Assembly (NCBI GenBank): GCA_039177505.1
Contig: JBCDFR010000009.1
Location: 15,438-79,437, forward strand
Origin: JABSQH01 sp039177505
GTDB taxonomy: Bacteria; Actinomycetota; Acidimicrobiia; Acidimicrobiales; Ilumatobacteraceae
Direction: 5' to 3'
Length of the DNA stretch: 64,000 bases
The position numbers were made by a program, and so were the translations under genes. Each line of letters begins with the position of its first letter. The first letter of the stretch is position 1. Below, in pieces: positions 33,620 to 41,554 of the stretch. Below the pieces are notes generated by a model that was given only the letters and a program-made list of their open reading frames with translations, searched no databases and was not told where the DNA came from.

Positions 33620-33990
33620 TCAACCGGCGTGTGTAGTGATGGTCGAGAAGCCTGCGGTGGTTGGCGAATACGTTTCGACGAGGCGCACCCGAAGCTGTGA
33701 GCCGCCCGCCGATGTGATCTGCCGACCTCCGCCGGCAGTGTCGACCTGGCTCCAGTCGCCGTAGTGACTCCACGGTTGGAACCCGGTGTCTCGGTACACC
33801 CGCACGAGCCCGGCGCCATCGCTCACGGTGAGCAAGCCCCACGAGTAGTTGATGTCGTGGCCAAAGGTCCCGGGCCCGTCGAGTTGCACCTGCTGGCGCC
33901 ATTCGCCGGTGAACGGCGATCGTTCCACCACCGTGAACGTGCCAGTCGCCGATTCGCCGATCGCCAGGTGGCGGTTGCATCGACGGCGCG
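33620..33990 (-). pseudogene. C-terminal fragment of an FG-GAP-like repeat protein
   Basis: Reads HLAIGESATGTFTVVERSPF, FGHDINYSWGLLTVSD and RVYRDTGFQPWSH, with the short DINYSWGLLTV-type blades of FG-GAP/VCBS surface proteins, and ends in a normal stop. There is no start codon with a plausible N-terminus; upstream it runs into the RHS relic on the other strand at ~33980. It may be a broken piece of the same large surface protein, inverted. Function lost. Confidence 0.55.
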
Positions 33991-35730
33991 GGCCGATTCA
34001 CCGGCGAGACACTGACCGCTCACGACGGGAGCGTCTACGCAGCCACCATCGAACAGCGCGATACCGCCGGACGCGCCGTGGCGATTGCGTACTCGAATGG
34101 GCTCTCGCTGAGCATCGGCTACGACGCCGTCACCGGGCAGCCGGCGATCCACGAGTGGCGTAACGCTGCCGGGGACGTCTGGAGCGACCAGTTGACCGCG
34201 ACCACCCAGTCGGGCCGCATCCTCGAACACGCGCTGGTGGCACCCGAGGGTTCCGCAACGTTCGACTACACCTACGACCCGACGTCGTCGGCGCTCATCG
34301 AGGCGACGGTGACCGGCACCGGCGACGGTCCGCTCGACACCCAATGGACGTGGGTGATCGAACGCGGCCTGCGGCTCGCCAAGACGACCGCCGACAGCGG
34401 CGGAACGACGGCGTTGCAGTACCACTACGACCCCGATCTCGCGCCGACCGCCGTCCACGAAACCGTCACTGCCAGCGCCGACGGTGTGACGACCGAGCGG
34501 GCCATTCCGCTCGAGCTGACCGACGGGTCGATCACTCGATTCGACGAGGTCCTCCTCGACTACGACGCGGTTGGGCTCGTCGCCGCGGTGGCCGACGACG
34601 TGCGGCACACTGCACTCGATCGCGATGCCAGCGGCGCCATCGTCCGTGAGGTCATCACCGAAGGTTGACTTGTCGCGGCCCGGCTGCTCAGCGGCCCCTT
34701 CGCCCTCGCCGACGACGGTGCGGTGATCAGCGAGGCGCACCAGCTCCCCGGCGGTGTCACCCTCGCCGTCGATACCGATGCTCCGACCTGGTCGGTGGCG
34801 ACGATCACCGGAGACCTGTGGTTCGACACCGACGATGCCGCAGTCAGCGGGAGCGCTCGGTACTACAGCCCCGACGGAGAACTGCTCGTCGGTGAGCACA
34901 GCGACACCGGCGCAGCGGCCGGTTGGCGGATGGGTCACAGCGGCACGACACTCGACCTAGCGACCGACGTCGTCGTGTTCTCGGCCAGGGCCTACGTTCC
35001 GGAGCTGGGACTGTTCACGACCACCGATCCCGTGGCGCACGCCGGGCCGACGCCGTATGCGTATGCCGATAACGACCCGGTGAATCTGGTCGACCCGACC
35101 GGTTGGTCGTCGGAAGGCTGGTTCGACGACTGGAACAGTCCCGGCACGGTGATGGTCGTGACGTACGCCCTGACCCTTCTCGCCCTGCTCCTGTCGTTTC
35201 TCGGACCGGTCGGCATGATTGGCGGCGCAATCCTGATGCTCATCGTCGCCGGGTACCAGGTGGCGCTCGGCGTCGATGCCTACCTCGCCGGCAATGTCGA
35301 GTTGGCGGCGGTGTATTGGGTCAACGCCGGCATCTCGTTGGCCTTCGTCGTCGGCTTTGCGTGGGACGCGAGGGGAGCGATCATCAAGGCCAGGTCAACG
35401 GCCACGAATCCGCCGCCGCCGCCGATCAGTGTTCGGCCACCCGGCTCGACCCGACCCTTGACCGGCTCGACCGGCCCGATGAACCAGGTTCGTGGCACCA
35501 ACAACGGATTGTCGATGAACCGCCAACAGCTGGCGGAGCTACGCGCCAGTGACCGAATTAACCTGCGGATTCATCAAGCGTACGGCGGCGCGCCGTCCCC
35601 AGCGACCGCGGCATCGCCCTTCATCGACCATGCGATCAACTTGCTCCTTCCGACGTTCGTCATGGGCGTTGGGCTGTTGATCAGCGGAATCCTCGGCTAC
35701 TACGATTGGGCGGCACGACGGATGCAGTAG
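33979..35730 (+). pseudogene. RHS/YD-repeat protein relic with in-frame TGA
   Basis: One frame runs from ~33979 to 35730, broken only by TGA at 34666-34668 (ITEG-stop-LVAARLL). The first part has YD-like repeats (AGRAVAIAYSNGLSLSIGYD, TFDYTYDPTSSALIEATV). The second has the RHS-associated core: ARAYVPELGLFTTTDP, then PYAYADNDPVNLVDPTG. After that signature comes a ~210-residue variable tip with about three to four transmembrane helices (VMVVTYALTLLALLLSFLG, GGAILMLIVAGYQVAL, LLPTFVMGVGLLISGIL). RHS proteins deliver C-terminal toxins in competition. The N-terminal thousand or so residues are absent, so the gene is dead or only its tip might be expressed. Confidence 0.85.
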
Positions 35731-35770
35731 TGCGTGTCCGGCTCGGCGACGCCGTCGAGCCCATGACTGT

Positions 35771-36244
35771 TCACGTCGCCGACTGCAACTTGGCGTGGTC
35801 CCAACTGGCCGTGTCGACCACGTCCAGGAGCACGGCGACACGTTTGGCGACGTAGGCGTGCAGGAACGCACGAGTGTCATCGTTGAGTGGGCCGGCCTGC
35901 TCGGCGGTGTACCGCTCGTAGGTCGACTCGGCGACGGCATGCACGATGTCGCGGTCGTCGACGACTTGTGCGTCGCACACGAGCTGCACGCCGCGTAGCT
36001 CGTCGTAGTTCGTGCCGTCTTCGACCAGCGCCGTGAGCGCCGGGTTGCGCTCGAGGTTCTTGATCTTCTGCGAGCGGGGGTAGGTGTGGCACGCCAGCCG
36101 GCTGTCGGGAGCCCAGCCGTACCACATGCTCACCAGATGGGGGCGGCCGGTCGGGCCGATCGTGGCCATGTTCATGACGTGGCGTCCGGCCAAGAAATCG
36201 GCGACCTCCTGGTCGTTCATCGCGATCGACGCTCGTTTCGACAT
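35771..36244 (-). CDS. Pyridoxamine-5'-phosphate-oxidase-fold (FMN or F420) protein
   Basis: A 157-residue split-barrel flavoprotein: VADFLAGRHVMNMATIGPTG, RPHLVSMWYGWA, RSQKIKNLERNPALTALVED and a C-terminal AVLLDVVDTASWDHAKL. The family includes FMN- and F420-dependent reductases; in actinobacteria the F420 type is frequent. GAGGAG stands upstream of the ATG. It is divergent from the TetR gene across an interval holding a palindrome, so it is the likely target of that regulator. Confidence 0.85.
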   Translation of the reverse strand: MSKRASIAMNDQEVADFLAGRHVMNMATIGPTGRPHLVSMWYGWAPDSRLACHTYPRSQKIKNLERNPALTALVEDGTNYDELRGVQLVCDAQVVDDRDIVHAVAESTYERYTAEQAGPLNDDTRAFLHAYVAKRVAVLLDVVDTASWDHAKLQSAT

Positions 36245-36292
36245 TGGTGCTCCTCGCTGATTGGTGGCCGTCTCACGATTGCTCGCGGCTAT

Positions 36293-36310
36293 GTATGACG
36301 TTCGTTATAC
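36293..36310. promoter_or_regulatory. Candidate TetR operator palindrome
   Basis: GTATGACG-TT-CGTTATAC, an inverted repeat matching at 7 of 8 positions per arm, lies between the divergent flavoprotein and TetR genes. The right arm contains TATAC of a possible -10 box, so binding would block transcription. Confidence 0.6.
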
Positions 36311-36349
36311 TCAGGTCAGCCGGTCACCACAAGTGGAAGTGAGCAGTAC

Positions 36350-36943
36350 ATGGGACGTGACGACACGGTCTCCCCGTCGAAGTCGGCCATGATCGACACG
36401 GCGGCGACCTTGTTTCGACAACAGGGGTACGAGGCGACGAGTTGGCGCCAGATCGTGGCCGAGAGCGGTGCGCCTGGCGGCTCGATCGGCCATCACTTTC
36501 CCGAGGGTAAAGAGCAACTCGCCGTCGACGTCGCGATGTACGTCGGGCGCGTGACGGGCGAACAGATCGAGGCGCTGATCAACTCGGGGGACGACCCGGT
36601 AGCGATGATGCGGCGCTGGATCCGGGTCTCGGCACGGATGCTCGACGAGTCGGGGTTTGCCGACGGGTGCCCGCTGGCGACCATGGCGCTCGAAGTGGCC
36701 CACCGTCTGCCCGCGGTGCAACACGAGATCGCTGCCGGGTACAACGGCTGGAGCGCAGTGATCGCCGATCGACTCGCCGAGTCGCACGGCGCCGCAGCGG
36801 CGGACACGGCCGAGTTGTTGCTCGCCGCTTTCGAGGGTGCGCTGCTGCTCAGTCGAGCCCGCCACGACACACAACCGCTCGAACTGTTGGCCGAGCGCGT
36901 TCCCGCACTGCTCGCGGCGCTCGAGCCGAACGGCGAACACTGA
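36350..36943 (+). CDS. TetR/AcrR-family regulator
   Basis: A 197-residue regulator: helix-turn-helix at ~12-55 (MIDTAATLFRQQGYEATSWR, then SIGHHFPEGKEQL) and a TetR_C_33-like ligand domain containing DGCPLATMALEVAHRLPAVQ, the cysteine-bearing motif of the LmrA/YxaF group. That group senses aromatic or drug-like molecules. It is divergent from the flavoprotein gene, with a palindromic operator candidate between them. ATG 36350 follows a weak GGAAG sequence. Confidence 0.9.
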   Translation: MGRDDTVSPSKSAMIDTAATLFRQQGYEATSWRQIVAESGAPGGSIGHHFPEGKEQLAVDVAMYVGRVTGEQIEALINSGDDPVAMMRRWIRVSARMLDESGFADGCPLATMALEVAHRLPAVQHEIAAGYNGWSAVIADRLAESHGAAAADTAELLLAAFEGALLLSRARHDTQPLELLAERVPALLAALEPNGEH

Positions 36944-36978
36944 CCTGCAACCCAGCCCGAGCCGTCATAGTGGAGCGG

Positions 36979-37434
36979 TCACTCGTAGTAGCGGGTGATC
37001 ACCTCGGCGACACAGCTCGGCTTCTCGGCGCCTTCGACCTCGAACACGAAGTCGGTGACCACCTGGGCGCCGCCGGGGATGTCGTCGACGCTCTTCAACG
37101 TTACGCCGAGGCGCAGGTTCGAGCCCACCGGCACCGGTGACGGGAAGCGGATCTTGCCCGAGCCGTAGTTGACACCCATGGTGATGCCCGACACGCCGAA
37201 CACCTGCGGGGCAAGCATCGGGCCGAGCGACAGCGTGAGGTAGCCGTGGGCGATCGGTCCACCGAACGGGCCCTGCTTGGCACGTTCGACGTCGACGTGG
37301 ATCCACTGGTGGTCGCCGGTTGCGTCGGCGAAGGTGTTCACCATTTCCTGTGTCACCTCGACGTACGGCGAGTACCCGAGGTGCTCGCCGACGAGCGTCT
37401 TCAGTTCCGAGAGGCCATCGATCATGCGCGTCAT
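36979..37434 (-). CDS. MaoC-family (R)-hydratase
   Basis: A 151-residue hot-dog-fold protein with the hydratase motif FADATGDHQWIHVD (catalytic Asp/His), then GPFGGPIAHGYLTLSLGPML and GVNYGSGKIRFPSPVPVGS. Members hydrate trans-2-enoyl-CoA or act as thioesterase-like proteins; the close match to NodN/MaoC forms suggests enoyl-CoA hydration. It is divergent from era across 26 bases. Confidence 0.9.
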   Translation of the reverse strand: MTRMIDGLSELKTLVGEHLGYSPYVEVTQEMVNTFADATGDHQWIHVDVERAKQGPFGGPIAHGYLTLSLGPMLAPQVFGVSGITMGVNYGSGKIRFPSPVPVGSNLRLGVTLKSVDDIPGGAQVVTDFVFEVEGAEKPSCVAEVITRYYE

Positions 37435-37460
37435 GCCGGCGAGCTTGGCAAACTCGTGCC

Positions 37461-38360
37461 GTGACCGACGATTCGACGGACGTTCCGCAGCGCGAGGAGG
37501 TGCCCGACGGTCTGCGCAGCGGCTTCGCCGTGCTCGTCGGACGGCCCAACGTGGGCAAGTCGTCGATCATCAACGCCGTCTGTGGTTCGAAGGTCAGCAT
37601 CGTCTCGGACAAACCGCAAACGACCCGTCACCGAGTGATGGGCGTGGCCACCAGGTTGGCCGCCGAGCCGCCGTGGCAGTTGGTATTCGTCGACACGCCT
37701 GGGTTGCACAAGCCGGTCACCGCGCTCGGTGAGCGCGTCAACGCCACCGCGCTCGAGAGCACCACCGACGTCGATGTCAGGTGTCTCGTGCTCGACGCGA
37801 CGCAGCCCTTCGGCAACGGGGATCGCTGGGTGGCCGAGCGCATCGGTGCGATCTCGCTGGTCATCGTCAACAAGATCGACCGGGCGCGACCAGCACAGGT
37901 GCTCGAGATGCTCAGCGCGGCGGCGCAGCTCGATGCTGAGGCCTACGTGCCGGTGTCGGCACGAACGGGGGAGGGCCTCGATGCACTCACCGATGAACTC
38001 GTGCAGCGGCTGCCCTCCGGTCCGCTGTACTTCCCGCCGGGGTCGGTGTCGGACATCAGCGAGGAGCAACGAGTTGCGGAGCTGGTGCGCGAGCAGCTGC
38101 TCGCCGAGACGGCCCAGGAGCTGCCGTACTCGATTGCCACAGAGGTAGTCGAGTGGGAGTGGCCGCGCATCCGGGTCGACGTGATCGTCGAGCGCGACAG
38201 CCAAAAAGGAATGGTCATCGGCAAGGGGGGACAAGTGCTCAAACGGGTTGGCCAGCAGGTGCGTCGTCAACTCCCCGAGGGTGCATACCTCGAGCTCCGC
38301 GTGAAGGTCGACAAGAATTGGCAGCGCCGGCCCGACCGCGTGGAGCGTCTGGGCTACTGA
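37461..38360 (+). CDS. era: GTPase Era
   Basis: A 299-residue GTPase with a C-terminal KH domain that binds 16S rRNA near its 3' end during 30S assembly. G1 GRPNVGKSS, G2-side SDKPQTTRHR, G3 DTPGLHKP, G4 NKID and the KH part QKGMVIGKGGQVLKRVG are present. The GTG start gives ~20 residues before G1; longer readings overlap the divergent maoC gene. The last seven bases overlap the convergent lipoprotein gene. Confidence 0.96.
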   Translation: MTDDSTDVPQREEVPDGLRSGFAVLVGRPNVGKSSIINAVCGSKVSIVSDKPQTTRHRVMGVATRLAAEPPWQLVFVDTPGLHKPVTALGERVNATALESTTDVDVRCLVLDATQPFGNGDRWVAERIGAISLVIVNKIDRARPAQVLEMLSAAAQLDAEAYVPVSARTGEGLDALTDELVQRLPSGPLYFPPGSVSDISEEQRVAELVREQLLAETAQELPYSIATEVVEWEWPRIRVDVIVERDSQKGMVIGKGGQVLKRVGQQVRRQLPEGAYLELRVKVDKNWQRRPDRVERLGY

Positions 38361-39133
38361 TCGTCGGCAGTCGAACCTGGTACGGATGACCGTGCGCCGT
38401 TCGATTCCGGATCCGTCGACTCCGGGTCGGTGGCGCCTTCGTCGATCGACTCGACGGTGGTCGTCGTCTGGGGGAGTAGCTCGGTCTGGCCGGCGATGAG
38501 CACGCGGTAGTCGTCGTAGGCGACCGGCTGACCTTCGCCGGAGAGGTCGCTGTTGCCGAGTCTCACGCGGGTTGGTTCGCCGCCGATGGTGAACGACACC
38601 TGGCCGATCCGACCAACACTCGTCGTCATTGTCAGAACGATCTGTCCAAACGCTTCACTCTGGTTGAAGCTGGCGATGTCGTCGAACAGCTCCTCGTCGA
38701 GATCGATGGTCAACACACCGCCGGCTTCTTCGATGCTGACGATGAGGCCCTGTTCGATGAGCGAGTCGAGTCCGACACCCGCCGATCCCTCCGGTGGACC
38801 CGCCTCGAGGAGATCCTTCACCTGCGTCGCTCCGAAACCGCGCGGCAGCTCGAGTTCGACGGACTGCAAGTCGCCACCGGACAGGAAGTAGATCTGGACC
38901 GGAGAGAGCGCGATCGTGGTGGTCGTCGGCAACGCCGTCGTCTGCGGAGCATCGAGCACGGTCGTGGTGGTGGTCGTAGTGGTCGTGGTGGTCGTCGGTG
39001 CCGCGTTCAGGCCGAATGGGATCTCCGCGGGCGGGATCTCGTCGAAACTGCTGTCGCCGGTGGGCACGCCGCATCCCGAGATCAATACGCCGGCGAGGAC
39101 GGCGCAGCCGACCGTGCGCTGTCGAGGGGTCAT
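38354..39133 (-). CDS. GerMN-domain lipoprotein
   Basis: A 259-residue lipoprotein: signal peptide with lipobox LISGC at ~18-22, a Thr-rich linker including about twelve consecutive Thr, then a GerMN domain (VQIYFLSGGDLQSVELELPR to VSFTIGGEPTRV) and a Thr/Glu/Ser tail. GerMN domains bind at the cell surface in spore and cell-wall proteins. It overlaps the histidine kinase stop (ATGA), an order like mtrB-lpqB, but LpqB's beta-propeller is missing. A role as an accessory to the kinase is inferred. Confidence 0.85.
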   Translation of the reverse strand: MTPRQRTVGCAVLAGVLISGCGVPTGDSSFDEIPPAEIPFGLNAAPTTTTTTTTTTTTVLDAPQTTALPTTTTIALSPVQIYFLSGGDLQSVELELPRGFGATQVKDLLEAGPPEGSAGVGLDSLIEQGLIVSIEEAGGVLTIDLDEELFDDIASFNQSEAFGQIVLTMTTSVGRIGQVSFTIGGEPTRVRLGNSDLSGEGQPVAYDDYRVLIAGQTELLPQTTTTVESIDEGATDPESTDPESNGARSSVPGSTADDQ

Positions 39134-40638
39134 GATCTGGCCGGCTCGACTGGAGTGGGTGGACTCGTGATTGGCGCAATGCCGTGAGGTGGCGTCGGAT
39201 TGACCACGACGCGCCCTTCGACGCGGCGGGGCAACTCGACGACGAATCGTGCGCCGCCCCCGATCCGGTCCTCGACGCGAGTCGCGCCACCCATCGCGGC
39301 GGCGTGCTCGGCGACGAGCGCCAGTCCCAGGCCGGTGCCGATCCGGCTGCGGGCGGCGCTTCCTCGGGCGAAGCGCTCGAAGATTCGTTGGCGCTCACTG
39401 TTGGCAACACCGGGCCCCGCATCTTCGACGGCAATCAGGATGTCGGCGGCGCCGATCGGGCGAATCTCGATACGTACAGCGCCGCCGCCGTGGGTGGCTG
39501 CGTTGTCGAGCAGATTGCCCAGAATGCGCTCGTAGCGCACACGGTCGATCGTCACCATGGGTGTTTGTGCGTGTGCCGGGTCACCCGTGCCGGTATCGAT
39601 CGGGACCTCCGCGGCGCCATACCGTGACGCAATCCGGCGCGTGAGATCGACGAGGTCGACATCGTCGACGTTGAGCTCGGCCGGTCCGGCATCGAGCCGC
39701 GAGAGCTCGAGCAGGTCGATCACCATCGAGTCGAACCGACGCACCTGGCCGATGACGACGTCGAGGGCTTGTTGGGTTCGTTCGGGGATGTCGTCGCGGC
39801 GGCCGTCCAACACCTCGACCGCCGCACTCAGTGCTGTGATCGGTGAACGCAACTCGTGGCTGACGTCGGAGGCGAATCGGGCCTCGCGTTCGATGCGCGC
39901 CTGCACTGCGTCGGCCATTTCGTTGAACGAGCCGGCGAGCCGATCGAGGTCGGGGTCGGATTCCGGGGCCAATCGCGTGTCGAGCCCACCCGAGGCGATG
40001 TCTTCTGCTGCGTCGGCGACCTGCTTCAGCGGCGCAAGGAGTCGCCGGCTGGTCGCCAAACCGAACAGCGATGCGAGCAATAGCGTGCCTGCTGCGCCGA
40101 GTGCGAGCGCGGTGAGGATGGCCGTGAGCGTGCTCTCGGTCGAGTCGAGCGAGAACGCCTCGAAATAGCCGGCGTCGTGCGCTGCGAGGTACACGCCGAC
40201 GGCGAGATAGTCGTCGCCGTCGATAGTCGTGTACTGCTGGCCGGATCGTCCTGCGGCGACGGCATCGACCAGCCGGGTCGGAAAGGCGCCGATTTGGTAG
40301 CGGACGTCGGTGACCACGGTGTCGTTGGCGATCGGGGCGCCCGCCGCCGACTGCAGCGCCGCGAACCCATCCGACTCGGTGCGCAGCCCGCCGTCGAAGA
40401 ACACTCCGATCGACTCGGGATTGTCGGTGAGACGGCGACTGACTTGATCGGCGTTCTCGAACGCCTGCTGGCGCGCGTCGTCGGATCGTTCGTCGAGGAG
40501 GTTGTTGCGGGCAAACCCGTAGGTGACGCCGATCAAGACGGTGCCGGCGAGCAACGCGATGAACACGAAGAACAAGGTGATGCGTGTCCGCAATCGCAGT
40601 GTTCGCCGGCGAGCCACGGATGCATTCTGGCTCAGCAT
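39130..40638 (-). CDS. Sensor histidine kinase, MtrB-like
   Basis: A 502-residue membrane kinase: transmembrane helix ~20-42, extracytoplasmic sensor ~43-168, helix ~170-195, HAMP, dimerisation/phosphoacceptor His261 in SDVSHELRSPITAL, and an ATPase domain with N box LGNLLDNAATHGG, VEDAGPGV and GTGLGLALVAEH. It is divergent from an OmpR-type regulator and followed by the GerMN lipoprotein, matching the MtrA-MtrB-LpqB cell-envelope system in parts if not in gene order. Confidence 0.93.
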   Translation of the reverse strand: MLSQNASVARRRTLRLRTRITLFFVFIALLAGTVLIGVTYGFARNNLLDERSDDARQQAFENADQVSRRLTDNPESIGVFFDGGLRTESDGFAALQSAAGAPIANDTVVTDVRYQIGAFPTRLVDAVAAGRSGQQYTTIDGDDYLAVGVYLAAHDAGYFEAFSLDSTESTLTAILTALALGAAGTLLLASLFGLATSRRLLAPLKQVADAAEDIASGGLDTRLAPESDPDLDRLAGSFNEMADAVQARIEREARFASDVSHELRSPITALSAAVEVLDGRRDDIPERTQQALDVVIGQVRRFDSMVIDLLELSRLDAGPAELNVDDVDLVDLTRRIASRYGAAEVPIDTGTGDPAHAQTPMVTIDRVRYERILGNLLDNAATHGGGAVRIEIRPIGAADILIAVEDAGPGVANSERQRIFERFARGSAARSRIGTGLGLALVAEHAAAMGGATRVEDRIGGGARFVVELPRRVEGRVVVNPTPPHGIAPITSPPTPVEPARS

Positions 40639-40873
40639 GACAACAGAACGGCGCCGCCACCGCTGTCACGTCGACCGGACGGGCAAGATGAGCGACCTCC
40701 AGAGCGTCCACGCGCTGCCGGTGAGGCGCCAGGGGGAGGAAGGCACCCCACCGGGGCAGCGTGAACAATCACTATGTTGCGGATCCGATGTGACAGGCCA
40801 GCGCTGAGATTGTGCGATTTCAGTAACAAAGAGCGCACTGCGGGCAGGCTCACCCGGCAGAATCAGAGCTGAG
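40639..40873. other. Divergent intergenic region, kinase/regulator
   Basis: 235 bases with no gene. It must contain the promoters of both the kinase and the response regulator. The part nearest the regulator is less G/C-rich (GATTTCAGTAACAAAGAGCG around 40820). I see no clear terminator or palindrome; direct half-sites for the regulator are possible but not convincing. Confidence 0.6.
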
Positions 40874-41554
40874 ATGGAGTCGCTGCTGTTCATCGAAGAC
40901 GACGACGGAATTCGTCTGGCGCTGTCCATGGCGTTGGAGGACGAGGGGTATTCGGTGACCGAGGCAGGCACCGGCACCGCCGGTCTGGCCGCGTTCGAGC
41001 GTCAGCCGGCCGACTTGGTGCTGCTCGACCTGCGGCTGCCGGACATGAGCGGTTTCGACGTGTGTCGTGCGATCCGGTCGACGAGCATCGTGCCGATCAT
41101 CATCATCACTGCTCAGACCGACACCGTCGACATGGTGGCCGGCCTGGAGGCCGGCGCTGACGATTACGTGACCAAACCGGTCGTTCCGAAAGAACTCGCG
41201 GCCCGGATCCGAGCGCTGCTGCGACGTGTCCACCTCCATGCCACGACGAGCGAGCCGCAGATGCAGTTCGGCGACATCGAACTCCGGCGAGAGCAGGGCC
41301 TGGCGTTCAAGGGTGGGGTCGAGCTGAGCCTGACCAAAACCGAGTATCGCCTGCTCTGCGAGTTCGCCGATCATGCGGGAGCGGTGCTCTCGCGCGACCA
41401 GCTGCTCGAGCGCGTGTGGGGGTACGACTACCTCGGCGATTCGCGCCTCGTCGACGCGCACGTGCGCCGGCTGCGGTTGAAGATCGAAGACCACCCCGAC
41501 GACCCGCAATTGATCGTCACGGCGCGTGGCGTCGGCTACCGGTTGGTGGCGTAG
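40874..41554 (+). CDS. OmpR/PhoB-family response regulator, MtrA-like
   Basis: A 226-residue regulator: receiver domain with acidic pair Glu8-Asp9/Asp10, phosphoacceptor Asp52 in LVLLDLRLP, Thr79 and Lys101, then a winged-helix DNA-binding domain (LSLTKTEYRLLCEFADHAG, RDQLLERVWGYDYLGDSRLV, HVRRLRLKIE). It pairs with the divergent kinase. Its last 19 bases overlap the convergent broken acyl-CoA synthetase gene. Confidence 0.95.
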   Translation: MESLLFIEDDDGIRLALSMALEDEGYSVTEAGTGTAGLAAFERQPADLVLLDLRLPDMSGFDVCRAIRSTSIVPIIIITAQTDTVDMVAGLEAGADDYVTKPVVPKELAARIRALLRRVHLHATTSEPQMQFGDIELRREQGLAFKGGVELSLTKTEYRLLCEFADHAGAVLSRDQLLERVWGYDYLGDSRLVDAHVRRLRLKIEDHPDDPQLIVTARGVGYRLVA

